Part shown: positions 1 through 13,079 of the stretch, piece after piece | Layout: each line of letters begins with the position of its first letter | How positions within the stretch are numbered: the first letter of the stretch is position 1 | NCBI GenBank assembly: GCA_013400975.1 | Contig: WBMZ01003304.1 | Span: forward strand, 186,001-250,000 | Direction: 5' to 3' | Length of the DNA: 64,000 nt | DNA from: Atrichornis clamosus | Taxonomy: Eukaryota > Chordata > Aves > Passeriformes > Menuridae | Notes under the pieces: generated by a model | The model's database searches: none | Told to the model about the DNA's origin: nothing | What the model saw: only the letters and a program-made list of their open reading frames with translations | Translations under genes and position numbers: made by a program

Positions 1-3000
1 ATTGAAAGCTGGGCTTGGACGTTTGTATCATCAACAGTTCTGTCATCAGAAAGCAAAAGATTTCAAAAACAAGGGGAAATTCTGTAATCAATCCAGTTTA
101 ACATTTCACGCCAAAAATGCAGTGAGGGACCAAACTCCTTTTAGTCACCACTTGGTGATCTGTTCCGATATTAAAGCCCTCATTTCTGCCCTGTGTCTAC
201 AGCTTCTTTTCCTGGGCATTTAAAGCATAATAAAGGACTTGAATGTCAGGCATGAAGATTTTAAATAATCTGTAGTGATTTTAATGAGTTCAGTCACAAT
301 TGCCACAGGTTTGTCGTGCTTCATAAGTATTTCTGAGATGGAGTTTGCAGTCACACTATCTCCTGCCAAGTTGCTTTTTGGTCTTTTTTAGAAGGACGGA
401 AACTGGCTCCTGTTCAGTCCTGCAGAACTGAGTCTGTTTTAGCTTGAACTCCTCTGGAAATAACTCGCTGCATCCCCTCCCTTCCAATGAATATATTGTG
501 AACAAGAAATTCAGTTTTAATTTGTATTACAGTTCAGCTAATTAAAGAAAACTCATTTTAAATACCTGACTGAACCAATGTGATTTGGATTTCTTCTTTT
601 CTTTACTCTTAGCTCTTCATCCTTTCTTTTCCCTCCCACTCAGTTCTTCCAAATACTTGCAACTTCTTGTCTCCTCTCCCATCAAGTTAGAGACACTTCA
701 AAAGATGCACTTATTTAATATGTAATTGTGAGGGAGGCTCAATCTTGTTTTTTACTTCTCCAGTAGGATAAAGCTTTCTGCTCTACAACAACATTTGGAA
801 ATATTTTTTCTTCCCCCCCCCATTTACAAATCTCAAGGGACTTTACAGATACGGGTGCATGTGGTGAGAATTTCTTCTCTGCTCAACTGGATGGTTCAAA
901 CCGTTCCTGGAGGGAGTGAATTTTACTGTTGACCTAATTCTGCTCCCGTTAAAGTTGGCACTGAGTGGTTTTAGAGATTTTCAGCCTCAAAGTGTTACTA
1001 TTCTTTGTTGAATCCAGAGTTTAAGGAGCAGAGCTGAAGTGCAGCTCTTTCAGATGGAATAAGAAAGGCTTAAGCCTGGTAATCAGAATACATTTATTAA
1101 CTAACTCTATCCAAAGAAGTGGCCTGGGAACCCAGATAGAGGGTTCAACTTTGCATTAGAATTTTGTCAGAACTTCAAATATTCATACCTTTTGGTGGTG
1201 TGGCCTGTCTCCACTTTCAGCATCATGGGCTGTTTCTGCTTTCAGCATTTGTGCAGACTTACTGTACAGATTGAGTTCACAAAATGGAGAATGATAAACC
1301 AGAGCAAAGGTAAAATATAAAAACACAAACTTCTATGGTTTAACCTAGGAAGAAAAATTCCATCAAAAATGGGTTCCCTACTTCAGAATGACTAATGTCA
1401 AATTTTCATTGTCATATATCTGCTACATTAATTGCTATCAAGTGGAGAAGAGATTTTTTTTTTTTTTAAATGTGTGCCTGTTAGGGTACTGGTTGGAAAG
1501 AGCACAGAAGACGTATGCAGTGCCTGCTAGTCACAACAGAACTCTTAAATTGGCACAACAGAACAAAGTAATGGTTTTCCATTGATAGGAAGGTCCATGT
1601 CTCCAGTTTGGAAAGACTGTAACTTAGGGGTTCACAGTTGGGAACTGTTCTTCTGTGTCCCTGTCCCACAGCTTGTAAGCAGGGCACAGTGTTTTGCTAA
1701 CTATTAACGTAAGACTGTGAACACATATTTAATTCCTTTCCATATTTGTGTGTGCTTATGACTAAGGCCCAACTTTGTGCCAGGATTTCTTTTCCTCAGG
1801 CCCTTGCAAGTGCTGAGACTTAGAGAGCTTTACTCAACTGGGGTCATTTTAATGAACCTGTGGGTGGGTTTTGCTTAGTCTGTCTGTCCAGACTGCAGTG
1901 TCTTGTGGTGAAGGCGATTGTCTCAAAAGACACTGCTGCCCTGGAGTAGTGAAGGGCCTTTCAATTTATTCTTGGTCATGCCTTTTTAACTTAATGTTCT
2001 TCTTCACTCAAGCTGGTAGTGATGGATGTCCATTCAGACAACCTAATGGCCTATGGTTACTGTAGAAGAGCCTTTATATCAATACTGTGCAGCTGAGACC
2101 CTTCAGGTTGGACTGTCAAACTGCTCTCCAACACATCTAGGGCCATTTTATGCAAATAATAGTTGTGACTATGATGCTATACTTTATGGTGTTAAGCAGG
2201 ACTGTAAAAGATCCATTTCCATAGGTCAAGAGGAAGTTGATCTTTGCAGCTTGATATATCGGAAGTTGATTTCCTCTGTCAGCAGTTGCTACCTTCAGCA
2301 GTACTAAACCCACTGGAGAATGCCCTCAGCTCTTAAGGAGCCTCATCCATACATGGAATGTCTGCTAGGACATCCACTGTGGTGTTTCAAGTGTGGTGGG
2401 AGTATTGTGGAGTCAGCATCTTCATGGTGAGCTTCAAAAGGCAACAGCTGGTTTACCCTGGGAATGAGAGATGGCTGTTTGCTCCATGCCTGTTGCTATT
2501 CCTTGAATCAGCTTTTGATCCACTCTTTCATTAGTTATTTACCTGTTTGAGGTACTCCAAGCCTGCCAAAGAGAAAACATTTAATCTCTCACTGAAATCA
2601 CAGTCTGTGTGCCAAGACAACCTTGAATTTGTATGTTCAACGAGCTGAGCCTTCCAGACTCCAGTGAGATAATTTGCCCATGTTGCTCAGAGTTCTCAGG
2701 GACATGTGTCCAATGCAGAGACTGTCAGATTAGGTAACAGATTATGAGATATCATGCTGTGAATCTGCTTTGGTGGAACTTCTTCGGGGGTGGTTGTATT
2801 TTGCACAAAATGTCCAGCTACATATGTTCTTAGTCAAAAAAGCTCATGTGCTTTCCATTTGCAGTGTGCCATTTGCACGTTCTACTCTTTCTGTGTAACT
2901 GTGAACTAAGATGTTGACTTCTTGCTAGGGCAAGAGAATCTGACAAGAGCAGGGATATGAACTAACTATGGAAAGAGGTGGAAGCATAATGTATATGTAA

Positions 3001-6000
3001 TACCTGCCCATGGTAGTGTTGTGCTGCCATTTGGAGAAGACTTAGCGTTTGAAGCACTTTGGTGGCAACTCCAGTGTTGTCTCCCTGCTGGTTCATTTAT
3101 CTCTGTGTTTCTTAGCGTGATCATTACTTCAGTGTGTTGGGAGTATGCTTGCTTTTTCAGTATTACTCTAATATAGATATTGTCTGTGCTTCCATTTCTC
3201 TGGAATCCAGCAGGTTAATTTGTAGTTTCTTCACTTCCTTATTAAAATAAGTTGTTCCTGGTAATTTAGTCACCTTGGCATGATAGTATTGTTTTGACAT
3301 GACAGCAAGTTTGTGCACATCAGCTGCTCTGGACTGAGTTTTCTCTCTTAGCTTTATACCCTGTGAGAGAGACATAAGGATCCCTCTTGTGTTTACTAGG
3401 GGTTAACGTGGGATAAAACCACACCAGCTGTGATCTCAAAGCTGATGAGACTGAGCAGTCCATTAGACAACTGACTTAAGTCTTATAAATTGTGTATGTA
3501 CTTCTTTGAAATGTGGAGAGGTCAAGTACTAGGGTTCTGACTTGATTTTTTAGAAAACATTCTTAATTTTCTGCTACCAAGACTATTTACCACGTAACCG
3601 TGCCTCACACCAGCATTTGGCCAGTTATGTAAAGCTCTGTACCAGTCAGGACCTGGTGCATTAGTCTTGTTCCAGTCTTTGTTCTGAAGAACAGCATCAT
3701 TACAAAATAAAAGAGTCCTTCTAAAAAGCTTTTATTTCTTTTGTGAAACTTCTTCTTTGACAAGATGAAGTGAGTCAGCCTGTCTTTAATGGGATTGCAC
3801 TGAAATGTCTGCAACTCTTGTTGTCATTCCTTGGCATGATCGTTACTTGAGGGGCAGATTAGAGGTCAATCAGGCAGAGCCATGAGGGCGCCCACAGCTA
3901 GCCTCAGGATACTCCCTACAAATGTAGGATCAAAAGGGCAGGCATATGAAAATTACTGTTTACTTTTATGAATTATTTCCCAGAGATGGGATCATTAGCA
4001 GAATCTAAATGCTGTCTAGCTTTTAGCGCAAGGACACTCCTGACAGAATGTAGTCGCTTAGGTACACCTTTCCACTCTTAAAATCAGAAGATTTTCAGTT
4101 TTTGCTTTCGTGGGATTTCTTTATTATTTAAATAAATTTCAGATTGTTTTCTTTTTCTTCTTTTCCCCAAAACACTATCCCTATTTCCGAACATGCTTTT
4201 TATTCTTAGATGTAATCCATTTCTTTCTTTGCACAGCAAAGGTATTTCAAAGCCTTCATCCATACCCCAGGGACACTGCAGGAGACACCTGAAGGAAGTA
4301 AAACTTTCTGTAATTTTCCTGAGCGAACAGTGGCTGTTACTTACAATTCATGCCTGGTCAGTGGGTACCAGAATTATCCCTACTGTAAATACAGGGGAAA
4401 GGTGATATTGGCTGTCATGGTGAGGTGCATGTCGGCAAATGCTGATTCAATGTCTACTTCTGCAGTAATCTTCACACATCAAACTCTGCACCTTCTTATC
4501 CATGTAAGTATCTGGCTTCTGTTTGATCACAGTAATCAGGGCTATTTAGAAGGGTCACAGTATATTTGCCCTTTTGTCTTGTGTCTGGAGCTATGAAAGC
4601 ATGACTTTGGAGCAAATGTTGATTGAATTCTAAAGAGACTGGCAATAGCAGGGAACATGTGTAGCCCGTGATATGCTAAACTTGTGATTCCAAGGAGAAA
4701 ATTGTTTGCTTTTTAAAATAACTTTGAAAAAGTTACCTTGAAAAACCAAATACATGGTGGATATTACTCTTTAATGAAAACCAATATGAACTTCCCTCTT
4801 ATCGTCCAACATGTTACTACCCTTAATGTGAAATAATCAAATGCTGCCCAGTTTAGGAATGAAGCTAAATCTGGCTGCCAACCAAAATAAAATCCCTTAT
4901 AGCTATTTTTGTATGTTCTTAAAATGTGTGCTGAGAGATTAGGCAGTTGTCTTTTTTCTCCCTCTCTGCTATTTTTCTTAAAAAGTTTAAAAAGTTTAAA
5001 AAAATGCCCAGAACTCTGTTGCAGCACCCTCCTATGATAAGGTCAGGGAGCAGAAAATCCAATGTTGTGTTCTTTATCTAAATCCTTGTTCTTGCTAATC
5101 TGGCTAGACATTTTGGATAGGTGTGTTTTTACTTCTTTGGCATGATGTTTTCTCAACATCACTTTTTTGGCATTTATCTTGACAGCAGTAGCTAGAGAAC
5201 TTCTTGCTAGTGTTTAAATGGATAAAGTGAGCATCTCCCTTTCTATCTTTTCCTCTTGCTGCTGGATAGAGCTCAGGAAACTTTTTAATCCTTGCAAAGC
5301 AGTGAGCAAAGGAAATGTGTGTTCAGATGAGTGGGGTCACTGGGTCCTCCAGGACAGGGGTCTGCAAGTGACCATCTGCAGGAGTGGGTCTGGGGTTTAG
5401 CATAGCAGCCTTCAGAACGCTGAGGCACAGATACTACAAAAACAAGTCTGTTTGGGCTAGGCACAGCTTAGGTTTGTACTGAGCACACCGAGCCTCTGAA
5501 GTTTTGTACCATGTGACTTGGACTTCTCAGGGCTGATCAGCAGTAGATAGGGGGTCATGCTCACAGGTTTGTTAGATTTGGAGGCAGGACGAGGCATGCT
5601 TGCCATGCATTTCCTGTGGACTTCACACTGAGGCAGAATCCAATATCTAATGGTACTGTTCATCTCATCATCTTTGTTGTTGATATCGTCTTGTTCTTCT
5701 TGTAGTCACCATGAAAAATGATGGGTTTAAGATATCTTTTACTCCATCTGTGCTGCAGAGGCTGTTGTCTTCACTTTTTTTTTTATAATGCTTTGCAAGG
5801 TTCCTTAAGTCTCTCTAAAGTGGTATATCCTGAAGCCAGTACCCAAGTCCTGATGAGTTTCTAGATGACTGGTCTCTCCAGCTGTTAGGATAGAAGAATG
5901 GTGGAAGTCTCTCTTTGCCATCCAAATGATGAGGAATGTGAGGTACACTTGTCAACTGATAGCTTTAAATTAACATTTCCACTTCCCTGTGTGTAGCCTT

Positions 6001-6649
6001 ATCTTTATAGGCAGGTGTATCTGTGTTGGGAGAGGGGCTATTTTTGGCTCTACTGTAGGAGAGCCTGAAGGTAATGAGTTGTGCATAGTAAATCTTGCTT
6101 ACTCCATAATTTCCACTACATTTCAAATTAAGGGCCTAAATTAGGGTTAGTGTCAGACTTGCTCTTTTGCTATGGCCTAATTTTGTTTTAAAAGCACATA
6201 GCTAAGGACTTTAATATGTTTTAGATTCAGGGCTTGTAAGTTATACTAAAATCCCTAAGGGAGGCAAAATAACTTATTAAAACCTTGCAAATGTTTTTGA
6301 CTGCTGCATTCTATTATTTTCTATTCCAGTGGTAGCATACAGCCTCTGCTGCTGATGGGTGGAGGAACGCAAACCTCCAGGGCCCATTAGACTTAACTTG
6401 TTTACTGCATTGATATCTATATGTTAAATGACAAGAGAGTTCAGGTTATTGAATAATTTAAAATTCAGCTCTAATTGGTGTCATATGACCTGGAAAAGGC
6501 CATGGATGACGCCAGGAGCATGCTGTGAAATTCTTATAAATAATTCATAAATTAGATCATTCATTTGCCTGGATGTCTTGTTAAATGCAGAAGTTTGTAA
6601 GTAATAACTGATGATATAACACCTGTAAGTATTTAGTTCATATGCTGGA

Positions 6650-6700
6650 AGGTAATCTACCTTGATGATCTTCTAGCACAACCTGCCAGAGTACAAGAGT
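6650..6700 (-). repeat. Possible degraded CR1 3'-end fragment
   Basis: A stretch of about 50 bases resembles the antisense CR1 3' region: a GGAAGG-like start, a GATGATCTTCTAG block and then an AACCTGCCAGA-like end. The match is short and diverged and there is no terminal ATTCTATGATT tail, so this is only suggestive. Confidence 0.3.
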
Positions 6701-8305
6701 TAATTGCACTAGGGAGAATGCACTACATTTATTTGGGATGGGCTTTGGCAAGGCGTACCGTGCAGATGTTGCATTACACATTCTCTATCAGCTAGACAAC
6801 TATTCTGTATATGCCCATGTTAAAAATGCAGCTCATCACTCTTCTGCCCTTATTTCACATGAACTCCAAATGCACTGGGAAATGGTAGTGACCTGCTCTG
6901 CTCACAAATAGTATAGTTTTTGAAATATTTATCTAGGTCTTGAACTACTGATTCTTCAGTAAAATAAAGGGCAGAAGTAAAAAATGGAAGTCAGAAGATT
7001 GTGATTTTTTAAAAATTATTTTTATAATGCTAGCAGCACATTGAATCTTAATAGTTAGACCTGGTGCTGTCAAGATTAGTGTAATGGCATTTTTCTATAG
7101 TGCAAACAGGAATGATACAGTTTTGTTTCAGAAAGCAAACATATTTGCTTAATTTTAGTGCCCAGGTATTGCACTGCCATATGTGGGTACTGTGTGGGCC
7201 TAATGGACATTCAGCTCACAGTGACTTCCAAGGCTCGACATACAGACACCTCGCTGTGGTTTTCTTGGAGCACTCTGTTGTTAACTGCCTTATCCGCCAG
7301 CATAAAACCAGTTTGCTGATCTGAAATGGGAGGCTTTGTTAGAGATTATCTACAGTGTTTGGGTAGCTGGAGAAGAAGGGTGGCATGTTTATGAATGCAA
7401 AATATACACTTAAAGCTGAGTGCCAGCAAATGCTCACATGCTCCATTGAATGCAGGTTTTTTGTGCACCTGGCATGTTAGCTCAAATCCTCCTAACAAAG
7501 AGGAGAAAAAATACTGAAGGCAGCACAAACATAGGAGGTGTTCCTCTGCTGTCAGCTAGCAGCAATAGATTCACATTTTTGTGATGTGATATTACTTTTT
7601 TTTTTTTCAGCTATGCCTGTTCAGTATGTTGAGTTCAGTAGATTTTTACAGGAAAAATACAGGTTGGTGGCTGTCATTCACGGTTTCTTTCATTTGAGAC
7701 CACTTGTTTTATTTAGTGGAATATGGCAATCATAGCTATACATAATTTCTACAGAAAATGGTGCTTTATTTCTTGCTTGAAAAATCGTCGGCTTACCTTA
7801 TGAGCTATCTACTGTATTTATCGTGGGTAGTGACAGAGACAGTTGTTGTACTAGAACATGGCACTTTGTAATAACTGATATTAGGTTATTTATGGTAGAG
7901 ATTTTAACAAAGGATTATATGATTTAAAGAAAAAAATTTATAGACTTCAGTAAATCCTACTAATATACTTTAAAATCTTTACCCTTTTTCATTCTCCCTG
8001 ATAAATTCTTACAGAATCTTGAGAAGAATAGCTCCTTAATCACTAGTAATATACTTCAAGTGGTCCTATCATTTGATGTAATTGTTCTTAAAACCAGCAT
8101 TTCTGTTGCCCCAGTATCCTGCCTGAGCTTATTTATAATACATTCTCCTCATTCTACTGACAGAAGTAAGTGCTTATACTGTTGATAGACCTGAAACCCA
8201 AAGTCAAGCTTTATTCAGATGAGACCCATACATCAACAATGCAGAGTGGTGACTGAGTTCCAGGTTTAGGATGTATACATTAGTGAGTGTGTCAGCTGGG
8301 TCACT

Positions 8306-8490
8306 GATAGAATCACAGAATTGTTTAGGTTGGGAACCACCTCTGAGTCCAGCCACTAACCCAGCACTGCTAAGCCTCATCCCTAAGCACAACATCTACA
8401 CATCTCTTAAATACCTCCAGGGCTGGTGACTCCACAGGACAGCCTGTGCCAGTGTTTGACAATGCTTTCAGTGAACACATTTTTCCTAAT
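8306..8490 (-). repeat. CR1 LINE 3' fragment, antisense
   Basis: On the + strand this begins with GATAGAATCACAGAATTG followed by GGTTGGGAACCACCTCTGAG, the reverse complement of the usual avian CR1 3' end. It continues through the expected blocks: 'CCAGCCACTAACCCAGCACTGC', then a CTCCAGGG...GACTCCACAGGACAGCCTG-like block, then CCAGTGTTTGACAATGCTTTC, and stops near TTTTTCCTAAT. It is a 5'-truncated copy, the normal CR1 state. It is diverged and carries no coding capacity. The insertion lies about 3.9 kb upstream of the first recognised exon. Confidence 0.9.
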
Positions 8491-11400
8491 AAATTTTACT
8501 GATCACGTCCAAAGAACAACTGCACCGGTGAGGAGTCTTAAGGTATGTACCCTTGGTGCTCTTTAAGGTGTTTCCATGTATGGTAGCCTCTCATTTGTCC
8601 ATTTAGACACTTTTGATTCATCTTTAAAAATCTTTAAATCACTGTATTTCTCCTCTGGTTGCTGCTTTTTTCATTCTTCTCGGTTTCCACCAGGGTCCAC
8701 CCTTAGATCAGCACAATGGACCTGTTCTGTATCAGTGTGTTCCTTCCACTGTTTCTACCCCACGAAAAGAAACTCCTGGGCTGAAAATCCAGATTAGAGA
8801 AATGTCCATGAGATACGACTGAGAATAATTTTACTTCATTGTCTCTTTTTCTGTATTCAAACACATTTCAACTAGAAACTACAAACCCAGGTGCTATGAA
8901 TTAAACTCTTAACGTTGTTAACATCTCTAGCAATTTTGCTCTTCAGCCTAACAGTACTGTATTTTGCTGGAACCCCAGCTTTTGTTCCTCAGAGTGCAAG
9001 ACATCTCAAAGTAATGATTTGGGGTTTTTTCTTAAACAGGTTTGTATATGCAGCAAAATCTGTCAGGACCTTGCCTGTGCTGAGATTGTAAAGATCTGCT
9101 CAGTTACGAGTTCATCCCTTGCAGTACAAAGCCCTTTGTGCTGGAGTCAGTCTGTAAATGTGCTTCCTCTGCCAGCGCTGTGAATTAAAACTGCAAAGCA
9201 CACAAGTTGCATTTAAGAACAATTTGCAGAGATCATAATGCTGCGTGCATAAAACTGGTGCTCTGTTTGTCTGTTCGTAGGAAGTTTTAAGGACTGGATG
9301 TTTGTTTAAGCTCTGCACTGAATCCCTGAGCAAAAATTACTGGGGTTGCAGTAAGACTTCCTTGACTTCCACATGTGTCTTCTTCCTCTTTAAACCTTTC
9401 TAAAGATTATTAAAACCATTTTTAGTATCTCCTTGTTTCACAAGAATTTCATATCTGATCAAGTCTTATTAACTCGTTGCAAGGAGGAATGTGAGTTTGT
9501 TTGTTTAAGCCTCAGTTAAAGAAACTTCTATCTTTAAATATAGTACAACAAGCCTGGAAGAGCTCCGTGGAGGAGAAAGCACAGCTGTTCCATCATGGTC
9601 CGTCATGGTTTCCATGTGTCCCATAGGCAATATCTTTCTTAAACTCATCTTGTAAAATTACCCAATTCCTTATGCTTGTGTGTCTTTAGACTCACAGTAG
9701 TAGGTGGGTCTTCTGAATATTTTTTTCCTTCTACTTTTCCCCTTCACCTGGCCTGCATCTTAGAGATCTGTCATGTCATGCACCAGTCTCTTCTGATCCC
9801 TCATATGTGTAAATGTCAGTCCATTTTCCCTGCAGCCTCTACTATCCAGCTGTATTTTCAATTAAAGCTTTAACAGAAAACCCACAAATCACTAAAAAAG
9901 TTGTTGACTAGTTTCTGACTCCCTGTAGTTGTTTTTTCTTTGGGGTTAGACCCTGCAAAGTACTGAGTAGCCATCAAAGGCATGTTGGAACTCTGTCTTC
10001 TGCATAAAATGACCTCTTCCTTCTAAAGGAATAAAAAAATCCCACTCACATTCAATGACATTAATGAGAATTTTCCCCCCTGCAAACATACTGTAACTGT
10101 GAAATAACATTAAAGTTTCTCTGCCTTGTTATGAAGTCTTTAAATGTCAATGCCATTTCTGAGACCATCAGGGCAGACTTAATGGCGGCCAAGGTCAACA
10201 AATGCTAACTGGTACCTCTCTTGTAGGGCCTTCAGGGACTCTTAATAGAGTCTCAACCATGAAGTTAATTTGCAAAGTGGACCTTTATTCTTAAACCTGA
10301 TGATTATTTTGTAACATCTTCATTTGTGTGCTTAGATTTCTTAATATTCTCTTGTCTCTTCAGTCAGTAAACTGCAAAAATGAAGGCATGTTCGGACATT
10401 TCATCTTTTGAGTTTCCTTTGTTTTGTGTGTGTTCTTTTTAACTTGTGTTTATGAGCTGTGGAAGGACAGGTGTATGCTTTCTGTAGACCACCCTACACT
10501 GCCAGAACTGATAGGATCCTCTAAGAATACCCTCAGGTCTCAGACCTTCTGCTGTCCATGGGGCCTGGGAAACTCTCCACCTTGAAAGCCTCTTCCTGTA
10601 GGTGCCCTGAATGCTCTATAACCAGGAGCAGGTGAGGTGGGAAATGAGAGACTGTGTCATCCCTTTCTGTATTGTCTAATTTGGATTAAAAGGGCTCTGT
10701 AGCATTTATTTGTCTAGAAAATATTGCCGACAAGGATGGCATGCTACAAATAATAAATAACAAAACTCCATCTTTTTGGCAGCATGTTGCATTTCTGCTC
10801 AGTTGCCCTGCCAGCCCTTCTGACTTTTAAATATTTTAGTGTCCTGCACTTTTCACCCAGTCCAAGCACTAGACTTTACTCAGACATTTAGCACTGACAT
10901 TAATGCAAATGCCTCCAACTCACTGGGCCCTTTGGGGCAAAACATGACATCCTTGGCTTTCAATCACATGGCAGAGAGGATATATTTGTATGCACAAAAC
11001 TGGAAATAGTATCAGTATTCAGGTGCTAATCCACATTAATTTACATTCTGTGAAGTCTACAAGAAACTTGTAATTGGTTGTCTTGAAGGGCAGCTGAGTA
11101 TATTTGGTATTTTGTTTGTTTATTAAAAAAAGAATTTAAATTATACATATAAAAGCTGCATAGATTTGTATTATATCTCTCTTCTAATCATTGCTGGATG
11201 CTTGCTTGCATTCCTAAATTCGAGTGTTTTGGGTCTGTCTGACTGTCTTGCACTCTATGTGCACAATACCTATCTACTGTAAGCATTGCCAGAGGGCAAA
11301 TAATACCTTTTTTTCCATCAGTGGATTCCAGATTTCCCTGCTAAACCACTTACGCTGCAGTGGTTTTGCTATCTTTAACAAATCTGGCTTCTGTAATTAA

Positions 11401-12348
11401 AAAGCCCCATATCTTTGTGAAAGGTCCCAAAGGCTGGAGGAGCTTAAATTCAGTTTGTTATTGAAATTAATGCGCAGGTCTAGCAAAAGAGATGCGTGCG
11501 CCTGACACATACTGCTGTTTTGATGTGCATAAAAGCCTAAATGCTGAACTGCCCAGATGAACCTTAGTGCAAAGATACTCGAGGATGTAACTAGGATTGT
11601 GATGTCTGTTACATAACATCCATGAGTATAACAAAACCACTAGAATTTGCTTGCACTGGGTTGACAAATGTGAATCACAGTTGCTTGCTTTCTTCAGAGT
11701 TTTATCAGACTATAATCACTTGCCCAGCTTAATTGAAAAATCACTTACGTTTATAGCTGTATTTAAACATGTTTTGTATTTAAATGACAGCTTTTGATGT
11801 ACAACCATTTTTTACAGAAAGTAGTTGGGTTTTATCTGTGTTTCTGTAAAGATATTTCAAAAACTCTCATCAAATTTCCAGCAGTAAGTAATATCCCATT
11901 CAGTGCAAGGTGAAATGTTTTACATCAAATCTCCTGCTGTGTAATAGCCAATCAAAGAGTATTTATAGTGGCTGAATGGATTTTTTTGGCTCGGTATTCA
12001 AAATTAAACATTTTCAAACCTTAACATTTAATGTTTTTTGCCACTCTTCAAGTTGATTTTATGTAACCCTAGATGCTCACAACTACTTGATACTCTGAAG
12101 TGACTCATTTTATGCTGAGGATCCTGCAGGCAGTAGTTTTGCATTTATTACACTTGTGTAGATAGAATGAAATGTAGATTTGATAGCAGATTTGTGTCTG
12201 TGTTCTGGTAAACATTTTGTCAGGTTTGGCTGTATGTCCATCAACATGGACCAGCAACTCTCTTTTGAAAAGGACACATTTACCAAGGGAAATTCGTGAG
12301 CAAGGATGAATTTTGGCATTTTACAGGAAATTGTTTCTCCTATTGCAG

Positions 12349-13034
12349 TTATCCAGGAAGAAGAGCTTGTGTCAACAGCCATCTCTGCAGCTGGACGGCT
12401 CCTTCTTGGGTGTTGGGGGACCTTGGACTCTTCATAAGAACAGTGGAACACCAAAGGCTGGAAGCCCAGCCCGTGCTGCGTTGTCTCAGCCTTGCAGGAA
12501 TAACCATGATTACAGGACTGAAATCCATTACAACCATCAGGACTGTGTGAAGGAATACCCGATGGAAAGTGACTTGCACAGAAAGTGTAACAACGTGATT
12601 TCCCCAGCCAAGCAGAGGAGCCCTCACCATGTAAAGCAGGCTCGGGAGATGGACCAGAACGCAAGAGAATTTCAGAGTACGTGCCCTCAGCAAGTGAGTC
12701 ACGGTTGTGCCTGGAGGCACGTGGGGAGCTCAGGGAGCATGGAAGAGAGCCACTGTGCCAGCCAGGTACTTAGAAAACACCCTGGGACCGTTCACAAAAC
12801 CTGTGATCGTTTCAGGCAGTGCCGAGGTTCTGGGCTGAACCACAGCGCGGACTCAGGGCGTAAGGAAACAGAGCTGGCTAAAAGGTTGTATGAAGAAAGA
12901 AGGCAGAAGCTGCTTCTGCAAAAAATGGAGCTGGAAATTGAAAAGGAACGACTCCAACATTTATTGACTAAGCAAGAAGCAAAACTGCTCCTAAAACAAC
13001 AGCAACTATACCAGTCCCGTATGGATTATAACAG
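12349..13034 (+). CDS. KIAA1328: Hinderin, internal coiled-coil exon
   Basis: This is a large internal exon of 686 nt: 228 codons plus two bases of a split codon. Hinderin is a coiled-coil protein reported to bind the cohesin subunit SMC3. The acceptor is TATTGCAG ending at 12348 and the donor is AACAG|GTGATT at 13034/13035. The first residues contain SRKKSL and then LQLDGSFLG (residues ~13-21), matching the SRKS and VELDGSYL region of human hinderin. Residues ~25-165 are hydrophilic, low in order and weakly conserved, with many S, H, Q, R and C. From residue ~172 (KETELAKRLYEERRQ, at 12862) to the end is a strong coiled coil. Its core LQKMELEIEKERLQHLL is identical to human as I recall it, followed by KLLLKQQQL and an SRMDYN end. 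Reading phase is 0 at the start and 2 at the end. The ATG at 12313 lies in intron sequence and is not the gene's start. Identity is very secure; the exact acceptor could shift by 8 nt to a second AG at 12356. Confidence 0.92.
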
Positions 13035-13079
13035 GTGATTTTGAGACTTAAAATTAAAAAGAGAATTCTAAAATTCCTA

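Larger units (their letters stand above)
1..12348 (+). other. KIAA1328: Upstream intron of KIAA1328 (partial)
   Basis: This stretch precedes the first recognisable hinderin exon and ends in a normal acceptor (pyrimidine-rich run, then TATTGCAG at 12341-12348). I looked for the preceding hinderin coding block, a coiled-coil segment rich in Q, E, L and K that lies just upstream in the human protein, and did not find it. The 5' exons are therefore probably left of the window. Contents: AT-rich unique-looking sequence, short T-runs (for example near 1457, 5779 and 7597), one clear CR1 fragment (8306-8490) and one doubtful one (6650-6700). Small open frames here have no recognisable protein features. 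Calling the whole stretch a single intron is inference. Confidence 0.6.

Noticed and set aside
7611..7662. Exon-like interval with a long T-run and CAG acceptor, reading PVQYVEFSRFLQEKYR
   Set aside because: The donor (ACAG|GTTGGT) is weak and the peptide does not match the conserved hinderin coiled-coil block expected upstream of 12349.
12313..12348. ATG at 12313 as a gene start for the 241-codon frame
   Set aside because: These 36 bases are the polypyrimidine tract and acceptor region of the intron; hinderin homology begins only after 12348.
12110..12664. 184-codon minus-strand frame
   Set aside because: It is antisense to the hinderin exon and crosses its intron border; it is a shadow of a real exon with no recognisable protein features.
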